Assembly: GCF_900113745.1 (NCBI RefSeq)
Contig: NZ_FOQL01000001.1
Location: 1,116,001 to 1,180,000 of the forward strand
Reading direction: 5' to 3'
Origin: Pseudomonas guineae
GTDB taxonomy: Bacteria > Pseudomonadota > Gammaproteobacteria > Pseudomonadales > Pseudomonadaceae
Length of the DNA stretch: 64,000 bases
In this document: one piece after another, positions 51,000-63,529 of the stretch
Layout of the letters: every line of letters starts with the position of its first letter
Position numbering within the stretch: the stretch's first letter is position 1
Made by a program: the position numbers and the translations under genes
The notes under the pieces: generated by a model
Told to the model about the DNA's origin: nothing
The model's database searches: none
The model's input: only the letters and a program-made list of their open reading frames with translations

Positions 51000-51127
51000 G
51001 GCCTAGTGAAATAAGCAAAGAGCCGCGGTAAATAACGAATCGCTGATGAGTTCTTAACACCTTTTTCACGTCTGCGACCCTACTTTGACAACCGTCTTCC
51101 CCCTCCCTTGCCTGACGGACACCGACA

Positions 51128-51889
51128 ATGAACAAACTGCCTGCCATCACCCTGAGCTTCTGGGTGATGAAGATTTGCGCCACGACACTGGGCGAAACCG
51201 CCGGGGACCTGCTGTCCATGACCCTGGATGTCGGCTATGCCCTGAGCTCGCTGATTCTTATCAGCCTGTTTTTGCTCACCCTGATCGGCCAGCTTCGTGC
51301 ACGCAGCTACAACCCGGCGCTGTACTGGACGGTGATTCTGGCCACCAGCACTGCCGGCACCACCATTTCCGACTTTATGGACCGCACCTTGGGCCTGGGC
51401 TACGCCACCGGCTCGGCGCTGCTGGTGACGTTATTGGCAGGCATTTTCACAATCTGGTACATGAGCGAAAAATCCCTGTCGGTTGACCATATCGATAGCC
51501 GCCGAGGTGAGCTGTTCTACTGGGTGGCGATTCTGTTTTCCAACACCCTGGGCACCGCGCTCGGCGATTACCTGGCCGACGACTCGGGCCTGGGCTTTGC
51601 AGGCGGTGCGCTGTTGATCGGCAGCCTGATTGCGGTGGTAGTCGTGGCTAAATACGTGACCCGTATTTCACACGTTGTGTTGTTCTGGCTGGCATTTGTG
51701 CTGACCCGACCATTTGGCGCGACCCTGGGCGACTTCCTCAGCAAGCCGCTGGATCACGGCGGCCTGGGCTTTGGCACGGTAGGCTCGTCCGCCGCGCTGG
51801 CAATTACCTTGGTCATGTTGGTCGCTGGCGCGGTATGGAGCACCCGCCGCTTAAGAGCCGTGGGTTTTAGCCCCGCGCCAAGCAACTAA
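51128..51889 (+). CDS. DUF347 four-repeat membrane protein (COG4705)
   Basis: A 253-residue integral membrane protein with four internal repeats, each of about two membrane segments. Aligned Trp at 12, 67, 132 and 187 and Asp at 27, 82, 147 and 202 recur with W-to-D spacing of exactly 15; each repeat has T-x-G-(E/T/A)-x3-(D) then LG(Y/F). This matches Pfam DUF347, described as four tandem repeats with a conserved Trp (from memory). The acidic residue in every repeat inside hydrophobic sequence suggests a transporter, but no substrate is known to me. RBS weak before ATG 51128. Confidence 0.87.
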   Translation: MNKLPAITLSFWVMKICATTLGETAGDLLSMTLDVGYALSSLILISLFLLTLIGQLRARSYNPALYWTVILATSTAGTTISDFMDRTLGLGYATGSALLVTLLAGIFTIWYMSEKSLSVDHIDSRRGELFYWVAILFSNTLGTALGDYLADDSGLGFAGGALLIGSLIAVVVVAKYVTRISHVVLFWLAFVLTRPFGATLGDFLSKPLDHGGLGFGTVGSSAALAITLVMLVAGAVWSTRRLRAVGFSPAPSN

Positions 51890-51950
51890 ACCAACTCGAC
51901 AGCTCAGCTACACCCGCGCTACCGCGCAGGCGTAGCGGGCAGCAGAAACA

Positions 51951-51978
51951 ACAAAGCCAGCCCTGGGGCTGGCTTTGT
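51951..51978. terminator. Convergent bidirectional terminator between DUF347 gene and gltD
   Basis: Arms ACAAAGCCAGCC and GGCTGGCTTTGT, 12-bp perfect stem, loop CTGG, with T-rich 3' arms on both strands. 61 bp after the DUF347 stop and 25 bp after the gltD stop. Confidence 0.88.
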
Positions 51979-52003
51979 GCATGACGGCCTGACGGCTCGG
52001 TGC

Positions 52004-53431
<1,428 letters not shown>

Positions 53432-53456
53432 TCATCAAACCACTTCGGGCGCATTC

Positions 53457-56400
53457 TTATTGCGGGTTGGCACGGGTGCTGGAGAGCAACGACTTCAGGC
53501 TTGCCGCCTTCGGCTTGACCAGCCAGAACTTGCGCAGGTAGTCGTCCAGGTTTTCCAGCAGGTTTTGGCCCCACTCGCTCGATGTTTCTTGCACATACTC
53601 CGTCAGCACCTGCTGCAGGTGAGTACGGTAGGCTTCCATGGCCTCGTTACTGATCCGCTGAATTTCCACCAGCTCGTGGTTTACCCGGTCGTAGAAGCTG
53701 TTGTCTTGGTCAAGCACATAGGCAAAACCACCGGTCATACCCGAGCCGAAGTTGTAGCCAGTTTTGCCCAGCACGCAGACAAAGCCGCCTGTCATGTATT
53801 CACAGCAATGGTCACCGGTACCTTCCACCACGGTATGCGCCCCGGAGTTACGCACGGCGAAGCGCTCGCCCGCAGTACCCGCGGCGAAGAGCTTGCCGCC
53901 GGTGGCGCCGTACAGGCAGGTGTTGCCAATAATGGCGCTGTCTTGGGTCTTGAACGGGCTGCCTTGCGGCGGAGTGATCACCAGCTTGCCGCCGGTCATG
54001 CCCTTGCCGACATAGTCGTTTGCGTCGCCTTGCAGGTAGAGGTTCAGACCGCCAGCGTTCCACACCCCGAAGCTCTGCCCGGCAGTGCCTTTGAAGTGGA
54101 AGGTGATCGGCGCTTTGGCCATGCCCTGGTTGCCGTGTACGCGGGCGATTTCGCCGGAGACACGGGCACCAATGGAGCGGTCGCAGTTGCAGATGTCCAG
54201 TTCGAACTCGGCACCGCTCGCCGCATCAATCGCTGGCTTGGCCATCTCGACCATCTTCTCAGCCAGCAGGCCTTGGTCGAATGGCGGGTTACGCTCAACC
54301 TGGCAGAACTGCGGCTTGTCCGCTGGAATGTGGTCGCTGCCAAGCAGCGGCGTCAGGTCCAGATGCTGCTGTTTGTCGGTCTCACCCGGCAGCATATCGA
54401 GCAGATCAGTACGTCCGATCAACTCTTCCAGGCTACGCACACCGAGCTTCGCCAGCCACTCGCGGGTTTCTTCGGCGACGTAGGTGAAGAAGTTCATCAC
54501 CATTTCGACGGTACCGATGAAGTGATCCTTGCGCAGCTTGTCGTTCTGCGTCGCCACGCCGGTGGCGCAGTTGTTCAGGTGACAGATACGCAGGTACTTA
54601 CAACCCAAGGCAATCATCGGTGCAGTACCGAAGCCGAAGCTCTCGGCACCAAGGATCGCGGCTTTGATAACGTCCAGGCCGGTTTTCAGGCCACCGTCAG
54701 TCTGCACCCGCACCTTGCCGCGCAGATCGTTGCCACGCAGGGTTTGGTGAGTTTCGGCCAGGCCGAGCTCCCACGGCGCGCCGGCGTACTTGATCGAGGT
54801 CAACGGCGAAGCGCCGGTACCACCGTCATAGCCGGAGATGGTGATCAGGTCAGCATAAGCCTTGGCCACACCGGCGGCGATGGTACCGACACCGGCTTCT
54901 GCAACCAGCTTGACCGACACCAGCGCAGCCGGGTTGACCTGTTTAAGGTCATAGATCAGCTGCGCCAGGTCTTCAATGGAATAAATGTCGTGGTGCGGCG
55001 GCGGCGAAATCAGGGTCACACCCGGCACGGCATAACGTAGTTTGGCAATCAGGCCGTTAACCTTACCGCCAGGCAATTGGCCACCCTCACCTGGCTTGGC
55101 GCCCTGAGCAACCTTGATCTGCAGCACTTCAGCATTGACCAGGTATTCCGGGGTCACGCCAAAACGGCCAGTAGCGACCTGCTTGATTTTTGAGCTGCGC
55201 ACGGTGCCGTAACGGGCAGGGTCTTCGCCGCCCTCACCGGAGTTGGAGCGCGCGCCCAGGCGGTTCATCGCCTCGGCAATGGCTTCGTGAGCTTCCGGCG
55301 ACAGCGCGCCGAGGGAAATACCGGCGGAATCGAAACGCTTGAGAATCTCACCAAGCGGTTCGATCTGCTCCAACGGCAACGGCTGATCAGCCAGTTTCAA
55401 CTGCAGCAGGTCACGCAGCATCGACACCGGACGGGTATCAACCAGCGTGGTGTATTCCTTGAATTTCTCGTAGCTGCCTTGCTGCACAGCCGCCTGCAGC
55501 GTATTCACCACATCCGGGTTGTAGGCGTGGTACTCACCGCCGTAGACGAACTTAAGCAAACCACCCTGCTGGATCGACTTGCGTGCATTCCACGCCTCAG
55601 CCGCCAACAACTTCTGCTCGGCTTCGATATCGACGAAGCGCGCGCCTTTAATGCGGCTGGCCACACCACGGAAGCACAGTTCGGTGACGTTATCGGCCAG
55701 GCCGACCGCTTCAAACAGCTGCGCGCCGCGGTAAGACGCCACTGTGGAGATGCCCATCTTCGAGAGGATCTTCAGTAGGCCTTTGGAGATGCCTTTGCGG
55801 TAATACTTGAACACTTCATAGAGATCGCCCAGCACTTCGCCGGTGCGAATCAGGTCACCCAGCACTTCGTAAGCAAGGTACGGGTAGACCGCCGACGCGC
55901 CGAAGCCGAGTAACACCGCATAGTGATGCGGATCCCGCGCGGTAGCAGTCTCGACCAGAATGTTGCAATCGCAACGCAGGCCTTTCTCAGTTAGACGGTG
56001 GTGAATTGCACCGGTGACCAAAGAGGCGTGAGCCGGTAGTTTGCCCGGCGCGATATTACGGTCAGACAGCACCAGCAGCACCTTACCGGCGCGCACGGCT
56101 TCTTCAGCCTGGTCCGCCATGTTGCGCACGGCGGCTTCCAGGCCCATAGACTCGTCATAGTTCATGTCGATCAAATGACGCTCAAAACCTGGGCGATCCA
56201 GGTTCATCAATGCGCGCCACTTGGCCGGAGAGATCACCGGGCTGCTGAGAATGACCCGCACAGCATGTTCGGGTGACTCTTCGAAGATGTTGCGCTCGGC
56301 ACCGAGGCAGATCTCCAGCGACATGACAATGGCTTCACGCAACGGGTCGATCGGCGGATTGGTGACCTGAGCGAACTGCTGACGGAAGTAGTCATACGGC

Positions 56401-57905
56401 GAACGCACGCGCTGACTGAGCACCGCCATCGGCGTGTCGTCACCCATGGAACCAACCGCTTCCTGGCCCTGCTCGCCGAGCGGACGCAGCACTTGGTCAC
56501 GCTCTTCGAAGGTGACCTGGTACATCTTCATGTACTGCTTGAGCTGGCTTTGGTCGTAGAACGCCGAACCGTGGTCGCGGTCTTCCAAGGTCGCCCGAAT
56601 GCGCTGGGCGCTCTTGCGCATCCACTGCTTGTAGGGGTGGCGCGACTTCAGTCGGTTGTCGATGTCGTCACTGCCGAGAATCTGCCCAGTTTCGGTGTCC
56701 ACCGCCAGGATCTGCCCCGGGCCGACGCGGCCCTTGGCAAGTACATCTTCAGGCTGATAATTCCACACACCAATTTCCGAGGCGAGGGTAATGTAGCCAT
56801 TCTTGGTCGTAACCCAACGCGCCGGGCGCAGGCCATTACGGTCGAGTAGGCACACCGCATGACGACCGTCGGTAAGGACCACACCGGCCGGGCCATCCCA
56901 GGGCTCCATGTGCATGGAGTTGTATTCGTAGAACGCACGCAGGTCGGCGTCCATGGTCTCAACGTTCTGCCAAGCTGGCGGAATAAGCATGCGCACGCCA
57001 CGGAACAGGTCGATACCACCGGTGACCATCAGCTCGAGCATGTTGTCCATGCTCGAAGAGTCGGAACCGACTCGGTTAACCAGTGGGCCGAGGTCGTCCA
57101 GATCAAAGATCTGATCGTTGGCGAACTTCTGACGGCGTGCCTGCGCCCAATTGCGGTTACCGGTGATGGTGTTGATTTCACCGTTGTGCGCGAGAAAGCG
57201 GAACGGCTGAGCCAGCGGCCACTTCGGCAGGGTGTTGGTCGAGAAGCGCTGGTGGAATACGCAAATGGCGGTCTGCAAGCGCTCGTCACCCAGGTCCGGG
57301 TAGAACTGCTGCAGATCGGCCGGCATCATCAGGCCTTTGTAGATGATGGTCTTGTGCGAAAAGCTGCAAATGTAGTGATCGCTGTCAGCGGCGTTGGCCA
57401 CGGAGGAGCGACGACGAGCACTGAACAGTTTGATCGCAAACTCCTGATCGGACAGACCTTCGCCGCCGACAAACACCTGCTCAATCTGCGGCAGGCGCTC
57501 AAGGGCAAGACGCCCGAGCACGCTGGTATCGATCGGCACTTTGCGCCAGCCAACCAGGCTCAGTCCGGCGGCTAGAATCTCGCGATTCATGTTCTCGCGG
57601 GCAGCCTCGGCTTTCACCGGGTCCTGGTTAAGGAACACCATACCGACGGCGTACTGCTTGGGCAGCTCGACGGCAAAGTGCTGCTGGGCCATGGCCCGCA
57701 GGAAAGCATCAGGCTTCTGAATCAGCAGGCCGCAACCGTCGCCGGTTTTACCGTCGGCGTTGATCCCGCCACGGTGGGTCATGCATGTCAGGGCTTCAAT
57801 CGCGGTCTGCAGCAGGTGATGGCTAGCCTCACCCTGCATGTGGGCGATAAGGCCGAAGCCGCAGTTATCCTTGAACTCATCAGGACGGTACAAACCTGCT
57901 TTCAT
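53457..57905 (-). CDS. gltB: GltB, glutamate synthase large subunit
   Basis: A 1482-residue GOGAT subunit: glutamine plus 2-oxoglutarate to two glutamate. The N-terminal amidotransferase nucleophile is C15 in [15 protein letters not shown], so a 14-residue propeptide is removed. Central domain, then the FMN domain ([56 protein letters not shown]), the 3Fe-4S motif C-x5-C-x4-C in [12 protein letters not shown], and C-terminal GXGXG repeats. The ATG at 57905 is chosen over a GTG at 57917. A promoter candidate lies about 110 bp upstream. Confidence 0.97.
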   Translation of the reverse strand: MKAGLYRPDEFKDNCGFGLIAHMQGEASHHLLQTAIEALTCMTHRGGINADGKTGDGCGLLIQKPDAFLRAMAQQHFAVELPKQYAVGMVFLNQDPVKAEAARENMNREILAAGLSLVGWRKVPIDTSVLGRLALERLPQIEQVFVGGEGLSDQEFAIKLFSARRRSSVANAADSDHYICSFSHKTIIYKGLMMPADLQQFYPDLGDERLQTAICVFHQRFSTNTLPKWPLAQPFRFLAHNGEINTITGNRNWAQARRQKFANDQIFDLDDLGPLVNRVGSDSSSMDNMLELMVTGGIDLFRGVRMLIPPAWQNVETMDADLRAFYEYNSMHMEPWDGPAGVVLTDGRHAVCLLDRNGLRPARWVTTKNGYITLASEIGVWNYQPEDVLAKGRVGPGQILAVDTETGQILGSDDIDNRLKSRHPYKQWMRKSAQRIRATLEDRDHGSAFYDQSQLKQYMKMYQVTFEERDQVLRPLGEQGQEAVGSMGDDTPMAVLSQRVRSPYDYFRQQFAQVTNPPIDPLREAIVMSLEICLGAERNIFEESPEHAVRVILSSPVISPAKWRALMNLDRPGFERHLIDMNYDESMGLEAAVRNMADQAEEAVRAGKVLLVLSDRNIAPGKLPAHASLVTGAIHHRLTEKGLRCDCNILVETATARDPHHYAVLLGFGASAVYPYLAYEVLGDLIRTGEVLGDLYEVFKYYRKGISKGLLKILSKMGISTVASYRGAQLFEAVGLADNVTELCFRGVASRIKGARFVDIEAEQKLLAAEAWNARKSIQQGGLLKFVYGGEYHAYNPDVVNTLQAAVQQGSYEKFKEYTTLVDTRPVSMLRDLLQLKLADQPLPLEQIEPLGEILKRFDSAGISLGALSPEAHEAIAEAMNRLGARSNSGEGGEDPARYGTVRSSKIKQVATGRFGVTPEYLVNAEVLQIKVAQGAKPGEGGQLPGGKVNGLIAKLRYAVPGVTLISPPPHHDIYSIEDLAQLIYDLKQVNPAALVSVKLVAEAGVGTIAAGVAKAYADLITISGYDGGTGASPLTSIKYAGAPWELGLAETHQTLRGNDLRGKVRVQTDGGLKTGLDVIKAAILGAESFGFGTAPMIALGCKYLRICHLNNCATGVATQNDKLRKDHFIGTVEMVMNFFTYVAEETREWLAKLGVRSLEELIGRTDLLDMLPGETDKQQHLDLTPLLGSDHIPADKPQFCQVERNPPFDQGLLAEKMVEMAKPAIDAASGAEFELDICNCDRSIGARVSGEIARVHGNQGMAKAPITFHFKGTAGQSFGVWNAGGLNLYLQGDANDYVGKGMTGGKLVITPPQGSPFKTQDSAIIGNTCLYGATGGKLFAAGTAGERFAVRNSGAHTVVEGTGDHCCEYMTGGFVCVLGKTGYNFGSGMTGGFAYVLDQDNSFYDRVNHELVEIQRISNEAMEAYRTHLQQVLTEYVQETSSEWGQNLLENLDDYLRKFWLVKPKAASLKSLLSSTRANPQ

Positions 57906-58011
57906 AGGGACTCTCACCAGACGGCCTTTTGCAAGGCAATTACTTTCTAATTCAATAACTTACCGTGCGCGCAGGACAAAGCACCAGCTTTGCGCAGGCG
58001 AAAGGGCAGCC

Positions 58012-58040
58012 ATTGTACATATCCACTCAGGCTGCCACAA
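58012..58040 (-). promoter_or_regulatory. Candidate sigma-70 promoter of gltBD
   Basis: On the minus strand TTGTGG (58035-58040), 17-bp spacer, TACAAT (58012-58017, five of six consensus bases). It lies in the 225-bp gap before gltB and predicts a leader of about 100 nt. The -35 match is weak. Confidence 0.45.
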
Positions 58041-58130
58041 ACCCAGCTGGCGAAAATATGACAGCTTATGTCGCTAAAGCGAAGGATAAGACCGCAAGGT
58101 CGTGCTATCGACCGGCAAGTCAGCTCTCCA

Positions 58131-59681
58131 TCAACGCGCCTGAGCAATCTCCTGCTGGATACCAGCGAAGTTACGCGGCCACGGCTTGCCCGCTTGAACC
58201 TTGGCAGGCAAGGCTCGCAAGGCCGCTTGCGCAGCGTCTCGACTGCTGAAGCTGCCATAGGTGACCACGTAAAGCGGCTTGCCCTGATGCTGTTTCTTGA
58301 AATAGTGGTAATCCGCACCCTGGGCTTTTACAAACGCCTGTGCAGCACTTTCCAACCGCGCGCCGAGTATCTGCAAGGTAAAGCGCGAACCCGCCTGGGT
58401 GGCATACCACCCACCCGCCGCAACAGGTTTAGCAGCTGCCGGAGCCATAGCGGCCTTGGGCGCAACCGGTTTAAGTACCGGGACCGGCTGCGGCGAAACT
58501 GGCGGCGCAACCTTTGCCGCGCCGGCGATCACAGGCGTAACCGGAACGCTCGCCACTACGACTGGCGAAGGCTCTATAGCGATGTCCGCAGCACGAGAAG
58601 CACCTTCAGCGTCAGCCTCTTCCGCACCACTCAAGCCTGCGGCCTGAGCCAACGGCTCACGAATAACAGGCTGCGCCTCACCCACTAAAGGCAGTGGCAA
58701 CGGCTGGCTTGCGCCCTCGAACTGAATCGCTGGTGCAATCGCTGCAGCCGAAGGCGGCGCAATCACTGCTGGCGTTGCAGCCTCGCCGAGGGGCAACTGA
58801 GCGATCACAGGCGCATCAACATCCTTAATGATCCGCCCCTGCATAAACCACGCGGCCAGAACCCCGATAGCTACCACACACAGCGCGAGCAGATGCTTAC
58901 GCGGCAAGCTGAAAGAAAAACCACCGCGACCTGCCGCACTGCGCTGCGCCAGCATTGCCTCAACCAACGACTCGCGTGCGACTTGATTGATCAGGCCTGG
59001 CCAACCAGCCGATTGTTCGTAAATATCGGCGACCTGATCATCGCTAAGCACCTCAACGCCCTGCGCCGCGCCCTCGAGGCGCTGAGCCAAGTACTCTCGC
59101 GTTTCTTGCTCGCTATAGGGCTGTAACTCGATGACATGAAAACATTCTTCGCCTGCCGCCAGCTGCTCAAGTCGCGACAGCAACTGCGTCTCAGCAAACA
59201 GAAACACATGCGGACGGCCTTCAGCATTGCCCGCAGCCAGGCTTAACAGACTGCTCAGGGCGGCATCACTAAGATCTTCGGCGTCATCAACCAGTACGTA
59301 AACTTCTTGCCCGGTTAACGCCAACTGTCCGACCTGACCAAGAATGGCCGACAACTCCGGGCGCGGCACCTGAATACCCTGCGCGACCTGTCGCAAAATG
59401 CTTGAAGGGTCAGACGCCCCTTTAGCGGACACCACCACACTCTGCACAGCCTGCTTGTTGGTACTCGCTACCAGCGCCTGGCGCAGCAAGGTTTTACCAC
59501 TGCCATCGGGACCACTGACCACCAGCAATAGCTGACTGTAGCGCGCCAAATGGTGCAGCTGCCCAAGTACAGGCTTACGCTGCGCCGGAAAGAACTTGAA
59601 CCCCGGCACCCGCGAAGCAAAGGGATCATGAGTGAACTGGTAGTGGTCGAGAAACGCCTCGTCAGCATGCAAACTTGTCAT
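58131..59681 (-). CDS. DamX-like AAA ATPase with SPOR domain
   Basis: A 516-residue protein. N-terminal ExeA/AAA-type ATPase with P-loop GPDGSGKT (57-64) and VYVLVDDAEDLSD (Walker B-like), one membrane segment near 280-300 (LLALCVVAIGVLAAWFM), an Ala/Pro/Val-rich linker, and a C-terminal SPOR domain (about 435-516: FTLQILGARLESAAQAFVKA, LYVVTYGSFSSRDAAQAAL) that binds septal peptidoglycan. In enterobacteria the aroB neighbour DamX has the same SPOR context; PAO1 PA5037 equals this gene by position. ATG at 59681; upstream frame to 59723 overlaps aroB. Confidence 0.88.
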   Translation of the reverse strand: MTSLHADEAFLDHYQFTHDPFASRVPGFKFFPAQRKPVLGQLHHLARYSQLLLVVSGPDGSGKTLLRQALVASTNKQAVQSVVVSAKGASDPSSILRQVAQGIQVPRPELSAILGQVGQLALTGQEVYVLVDDAEDLSDAALSSLLSLAAGNAEGRPHVFLFAETQLLSRLEQLAAGEECFHVIELQPYSEQETREYLAQRLEGAAQGVEVLSDDQVADIYEQSAGWPGLINQVARESLVEAMLAQRSAAGRGGFSFSLPRKHLLALCVVAIGVLAAWFMQGRIIKDVDAPVIAQLPLGEAATPAVIAPPSAAAIAPAIQFEGASQPLPLPLVGEAQPVIREPLAQAAGLSGAEEADAEGASRAADIAIEPSPVVVASVPVTPVIAGAAKVAPPVSPQPVPVLKPVAPKAAMAPAAAKPVAAGGWYATQAGSRFTLQILGARLESAAQAFVKAQGADYHYFKKQHQGKPLYVVTYGSFSSRDAAQAALRALPAKVQAGKPWPRNFAGIQQEIAQAR

Positions 59682-59691
59682 GGGGTACTCG

Positions 59692-60795
59692 TTAATTTTT
59701 AAGCTGGGCCAGCTGCGCCGCATAATCTGCGCTCAGCGTGGCATTCAAAATTTCTCGGGGAAAATCACCGGCTACAGTTGCTTCACCCAAGCCGCGCAAC
59801 AAAACCAGACGCAACTTGCCATCAAGCACCTTTTTGTCGACCGCCATATGCTCAATAAAGTCCTCAGGCGTCATGTTCTCAGGCGGCACAACCGGCAACC
59901 CAGCAGCAATAAATAAGCGAACTCCACGCTCACGCTCGGCGCGTGTAATCCAGCCCAAGCGCTCAGACATATCCAACGCCATGACCGTACCCGCCGCGAC
60001 TGCTTCACCATGCAGCCATACGCCATAGCCCTGATGCGTTTCGATGGCATGGCCAAAGGTGTGTCCCAGATTCAACGTCGCGCGCACCCCTGACTCACGC
60101 TCATCGGCCGCCACCACGCGCGCCTTAGCGGCGCAGGAATGTGCAATCGCCGTAGTCAGCGCCTCCTTGTCAAGGGCACGCAAGGCCGACATATGCGCCT
60201 CAAGCCAAGTCAAGAATGGCTCGTCGCAGATCAAGCCGTATTTGATCACCTCAGCCAAACCTGCAGACAGCTCACGAGCGGGCAAAGTAGCCAAGGTATT
60301 GGTATCAATCAACACTGCTTGCGGCTGGTAGAAGGCCCCCACCATATTCTTTCCCAGCGGATGGTTAATACCCGTCTTGCCGCCGACAGAGGAGTCGACC
60401 TGCGACAGCAGCGTGGTCGGCACCTGGATAAAGTTTACGCCGCGCTGATAACACGACGCTGCAAACCCAGCCATATCGCCAATAACACCACCACCCAAAG
60501 CGATCACCGTCGTGCTGCGATCATGCCGCGCACCCAGCAGCCCATCAAAAACCAGCTGCAGGGTTTCCCAGGTTTTATAGCTCTCGCCATCCGGCAAAAC
60601 CACAGTCGTAATAGAGTGGCCGGCGAGCGAGCGCTCAAGTGCGGCCAAATAAAGGGGCGCAACCGTCTCGTTGGTCACTATGGCAACTTGCCGACCGATG
60701 ATGTGTGCAGCCACCAAATCACCACGAGCCAACAGCCCAGCACCGATGTAAATCGGGTAGCCACGTTCACCAAGATCGACATGAAGAGTCTGCAT
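59692..60795 (-). CDS. aroB: AroB, 3-dehydroquinate synthase
   Basis: A 367-residue NAD+/metal enzyme of the shikimate pathway (DAHP to 3-dehydroquinate). Seen: [72 protein letters not shown] (metal His) and [17 protein letters not shown] at 60795 ([18 protein letters not shown]), GGGGG 4 nt upstream. Lies between aroK and the SPOR gene on the same strand. Confidence 0.97.
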   Translation of the reverse strand: MQTLHVDLGERGYPIYIGAGLLARGDLVAAHIIGRQVAIVTNETVAPLYLAALERSLAGHSITTVVLPDGESYKTWETLQLVFDGLLGARHDRSTTVIALGGGVIGDMAGFAASCYQRGVNFIQVPTTLLSQVDSSVGGKTGINHPLGKNMVGAFYQPQAVLIDTNTLATLPARELSAGLAEVIKYGLICDEPFLTWLEAHMSALRALDKEALTTAIAHSCAAKARVVAADERESGVRATLNLGHTFGHAIETHQGYGVWLHGEAVAAGTVMALDMSERLGWITRAERERGVRLFIAAGLPVVPPENMTPEDFIEHMAVDKKVLDGKLRLVLLRGLGEATVAGDFPREILNATLSADYAAQLAQLKN

Positions 60796-60846
60796 AAAGC
60801 CCCCAAGCAACAAAGGGGCCTAGGATAACGCAGTTCAGCCTGCGCT

Positions 60847-61365
60847 TTAACGGGGAGAAAGCGCCTCAAGGCGCTCTAGGATCTCTTGCACTACTAAGCG
60901 CGGCGGACGCTCGTCAGTTTCGACGACTACATCGGCAATTTCACGATAAAGCGGATCACGAAGTGCGAACAGTTCGGACAATACCTTGCCCGGGTCTGCA
61001 GCGCGCAGTAAAGGACGATTACGGTCACGTGAGGTGCGATCGACCTGCTGCTCAACAGAAGCATGCAGATAAACCACATGACCACCCCGCCTCAAGGCAA
61101 GCCGATTATCAGCGCGCATTACAGCCCCGCCCCCGGTTGCCAAGACCATACCGTCGACATCGCAAAGCTCTGCGATTACCGCCTGCTCACGCTCACGAAA
61201 GCCCTGTTCACCTTCCACATCAAAGATCCAGGGAATATCCGCACCCGTGCGCTGTTCGATCTCTTTATCAGAGTCCTTGAACGGCAAACGCAATTCTTTG
61301 GCAAGCAAACGCCCGATGGTGCTTTTACCAGCACCCATCGGGCCGACGAGAATCAGATTACGCAC
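60847..61365 (-). CDS. aroK: AroK, shikimate kinase I
   Basis: A 172-residue P-loop kinase phosphorylating shikimate. P-loop GPMGAGKST (residues 8-16), [17 protein letters not shown] (substrate Asp region), [13 protein letters not shown], and the lid [15 protein letters not shown] at 61365 gives the family length and lies 4 nt after the pilQ stop; a TTG at 61386 would add 7 residues and overlap pilQ. No strong RBS, so coupling to pilQ translation is likely. Confidence 0.95.
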   Translation of the reverse strand: MRNLILVGPMGAGKSTIGRLLAKELRLPFKDSDKEIEQRTGADIPWIFDVEGEQGFREREQAVIAELCDVDGMVLATGGGAVMRADNRLALRRGGHVVYLHASVEQQVDRTSRDRNRPLLRAADPGKVLSELFALRDPLYREIADVVVETDERPPRLVVQEILERLEALSPR

Positions 61366-61369
61366 TGAA

Positions 61370-63514
61370 TCAACGACTAACCGCAATGGCTTGGTTGTTC
61401 ATGATGCGCGGAGTGAGGAACACCAAGAGCTCAGACTTATTATCCTGGACGATATCGCGACGGAACAAACGCCCTAAGTAAGGCAGGTCACCGAGGAAGG
61501 GAACCTTCTCAACACCCTTAGTTTGCGTATTGGAGAAAACCCCACCTAGAACGATCGTTTCACCATCACTCACGAGAACCTTGGCATTAACTTCGTTCTT
61601 ATTAATTGGTGGAACACCATTCAACGCTCGGGCAAAGTCTGGCGCGTCTTTAGTGACCTTAACTTCCATGATAATTCGATTGTCCGGGGTGATTTGAGGC
61701 GTCACCTCAAGAGACAAAGCCGCTTCTTTAAATGAGGTCGTGCTGGCACCGCTGGAACTTGCCTCTTGGTAAGGGATTTCGGAACCCTTGAGGATCTTCG
61801 CTGTTTCCTTATCCGAGGTAACCACCTTTGGCTGCGAAATAATTTCGCCGTTACCAGTTTTTTCCATCGCTGAAAGCTGAAGATCCAGAACGATATTATC
61901 GGTCAAGAAGCCAATACCGATACCTGACGTACTCCCCAGCACGCCCATATCTACAAATGGAACAGGCGCTACGCCATCCTCAAGAGTGAAACCACCAATG
62001 GTGTCTGTGCCAGGCAAAAGCCGCTGCCCTTCATCATTAAAGGATTGAGCACCATCTTTGCCATATGCGCTCCAGTTCCCACGCGTGGCCGCGCCACCCC
62101 AACGCACACCTAGGGCCTTGTCATAATCAACGTTGGCCTCAACAATGCGAGCCTCGATCATTACCTGGCGCACCGCCACATCTAGCTGCGCAATAATCCG
62201 ACGCAACTCATCAAGTCGCTCTTGGGTTTGGTAGGCAATAATACTGTTGGTCCGATCATCAACAGTCACCGAACCGCGCTCAGCAACAGCACCATCCGCA
62301 CTCGTCACCGACTGGAATAGCTGAGCCATATCGGACGCCTTGGCGTAATTAACTTGAATAAGCTCGCGACGCAATGGAGCAAGGTCTGCAACCTGCTTCT
62401 TTGACTCAAGCTCTTGACGTTCGCGCGCTGCTATTTCGTCAGCCGGCGCTACAAGCAGCACATTACCTACTTTGCGCTTATCGAGCCCCTTGGTTTTAAG
62501 AACGAGATCCAAGGCCTGGTCCCACGGAACATTCTGCAAGCGCAATGTAATATTCCCAGCAACCGTATCACTGGCGACTAAGTTGAGATCAGTAAAATCT
62601 GCAATCAACTGCAAAACAGAACGAACATCAATATCTTGGAAGTTGAGTGATAATTTTTCACCTGTATAGGAAAAGCTATCAGCTTTACGTTGCTCCGCCT
62701 GATCCTGCGTCAAGGGTTTCACACTGATTGTCAGCTTGTTATCTGTCTGATACGCCAGATAATCATAAACGCCTACAGGCTCAATCAGAATACTTGCTTT
62801 ATTAGAGGTACCTGTCGCGCTAACAAACTGAACTGGCGTAGCAAAATCTTTAACATCCAGCTTTACCCTTAAAGCCTCAGGTAGCTGCGTTCCTGCAAAA
62901 TCCAACCGGATTTTTCCACCTTGGTCTTGTATGTCTGGACTGACAGAGGCATCGGACAAGGTAATTACAATATTACCCTCGCCCAGCTCACCGCGCTGAA
63001 AGTCAATATTACTAATTGCATTTGACTGAGGTGCATATTTTTTAGCAGTGACTACCGCTGCAAGAGGCGCTGGCTGAGTGGATGCTGTACTTCCACCACC
63101 GTCCCCCACTACAACGAAAATGCTACTTCCCTCTGAGCGAGTGCTGTACGGAGATAGACTGGTTAAATTTATGATAAGTCGCGTACGGTCTTTGGCCTCA
63201 ACAACTGTAACACTGCGCGCATTACCTACGCCGAGCTCTCTAGTCTTTGCACCGAGCTTGTTAGAAACTCCGGGTAAATCAAGTGCAATTCTAGCTGGCT
63301 GTTCAATGGTGTAGCCTCGCGGCGCCAGCACAGGCTCGTCAAATGTTAGCTTTAACTCAACCCTGTCTCCGGGCAGCGCAGAAACATCCAGCGTTTGCAG
63401 ATCGGCAGCCATTAAAGATGGCGAAAAAAGCGCTGCCAAAAGTGAAAGCCCTAAAAAAGAGGGGGATATGTTCATGATCATATTCCACTGAGCAGATCGG
63501 TTATTTTTTTTCAT
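61370..63514 (-). CDS. pilQ: PilQ, type IV pilus secretin
   Basis: A 714-residue outer membrane secretin through which the pilus passes. Signal peptide ends at about [12 protein letters not shown]; two AMIN domains (about 40-260, peptidoglycan binding), STN/N0 and N1 domains ([20 protein letters not shown]), then the secretin barrel ([54 protein letters not shown]). The ATG at 63514 has GGAG 5 nt upstream; an ATG at 63475 would give a start that lines up better with the PAO1 signal peptide ([17 protein letters not shown]) but has a poor RBS. 15 bp after pilP. Confidence 0.95.
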   Translation of the reverse strand: MKKNNRSAQWNMIMNISPSFLGLSLLAALFSPSLMAADLQTLDVSALPGDRVELKLTFDEPVLAPRGYTIEQPARIALDLPGVSNKLGAKTRELGVGNARSVTVVEAKDRTRLIINLTSLSPYSTRSEGSSIFVVVGDGGGSTASTQPAPLAAVVTAKKYAPQSNAISNIDFQRGELGEGNIVITLSDASVSPDIQDQGGKIRLDFAGTQLPEALRVKLDVKDFATPVQFVSATGTSNKASILIEPVGVYDYLAYQTDNKLTISVKPLTQDQAEQRKADSFSYTGEKLSLNFQDIDVRSVLQLIADFTDLNLVASDTVAGNITLRLQNVPWDQALDLVLKTKGLDKRKVGNVLLVAPADEIAARERQELESKKQVADLAPLRRELIQVNYAKASDMAQLFQSVTSADGAVAERGSVTVDDRTNSIIAYQTQERLDELRRIIAQLDVAVRQVMIEARIVEANVDYDKALGVRWGGAATRGNWSAYGKDGAQSFNDEGQRLLPGTDTIGGFTLEDGVAPVPFVDMGVLGSTSGIGIGFLTDNIVLDLQLSAMEKTGNGEIISQPKVVTSDKETAKILKGSEIPYQEASSSGASTTSFKEAALSLEVTPQITPDNRIIMEVKVTKDAPDFARALNGVPPINKNEVNAKVLVSDGETIVLGGVFSNTQTKGVEKVPFLGDLPYLGRLFRRDIVQDNKSELLVFLTPRIMNNQAIAVSR

Positions 63515-63529
63515 ATTCACTCCGCTCGT

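Noticed and set aside
50832..51127. Manganese (yybP-ykoY) or other riboswitch before the DUF347 gene
   Set aside because: I could not find the conserved junction motifs of that class; only a simple inverted repeat is visible.
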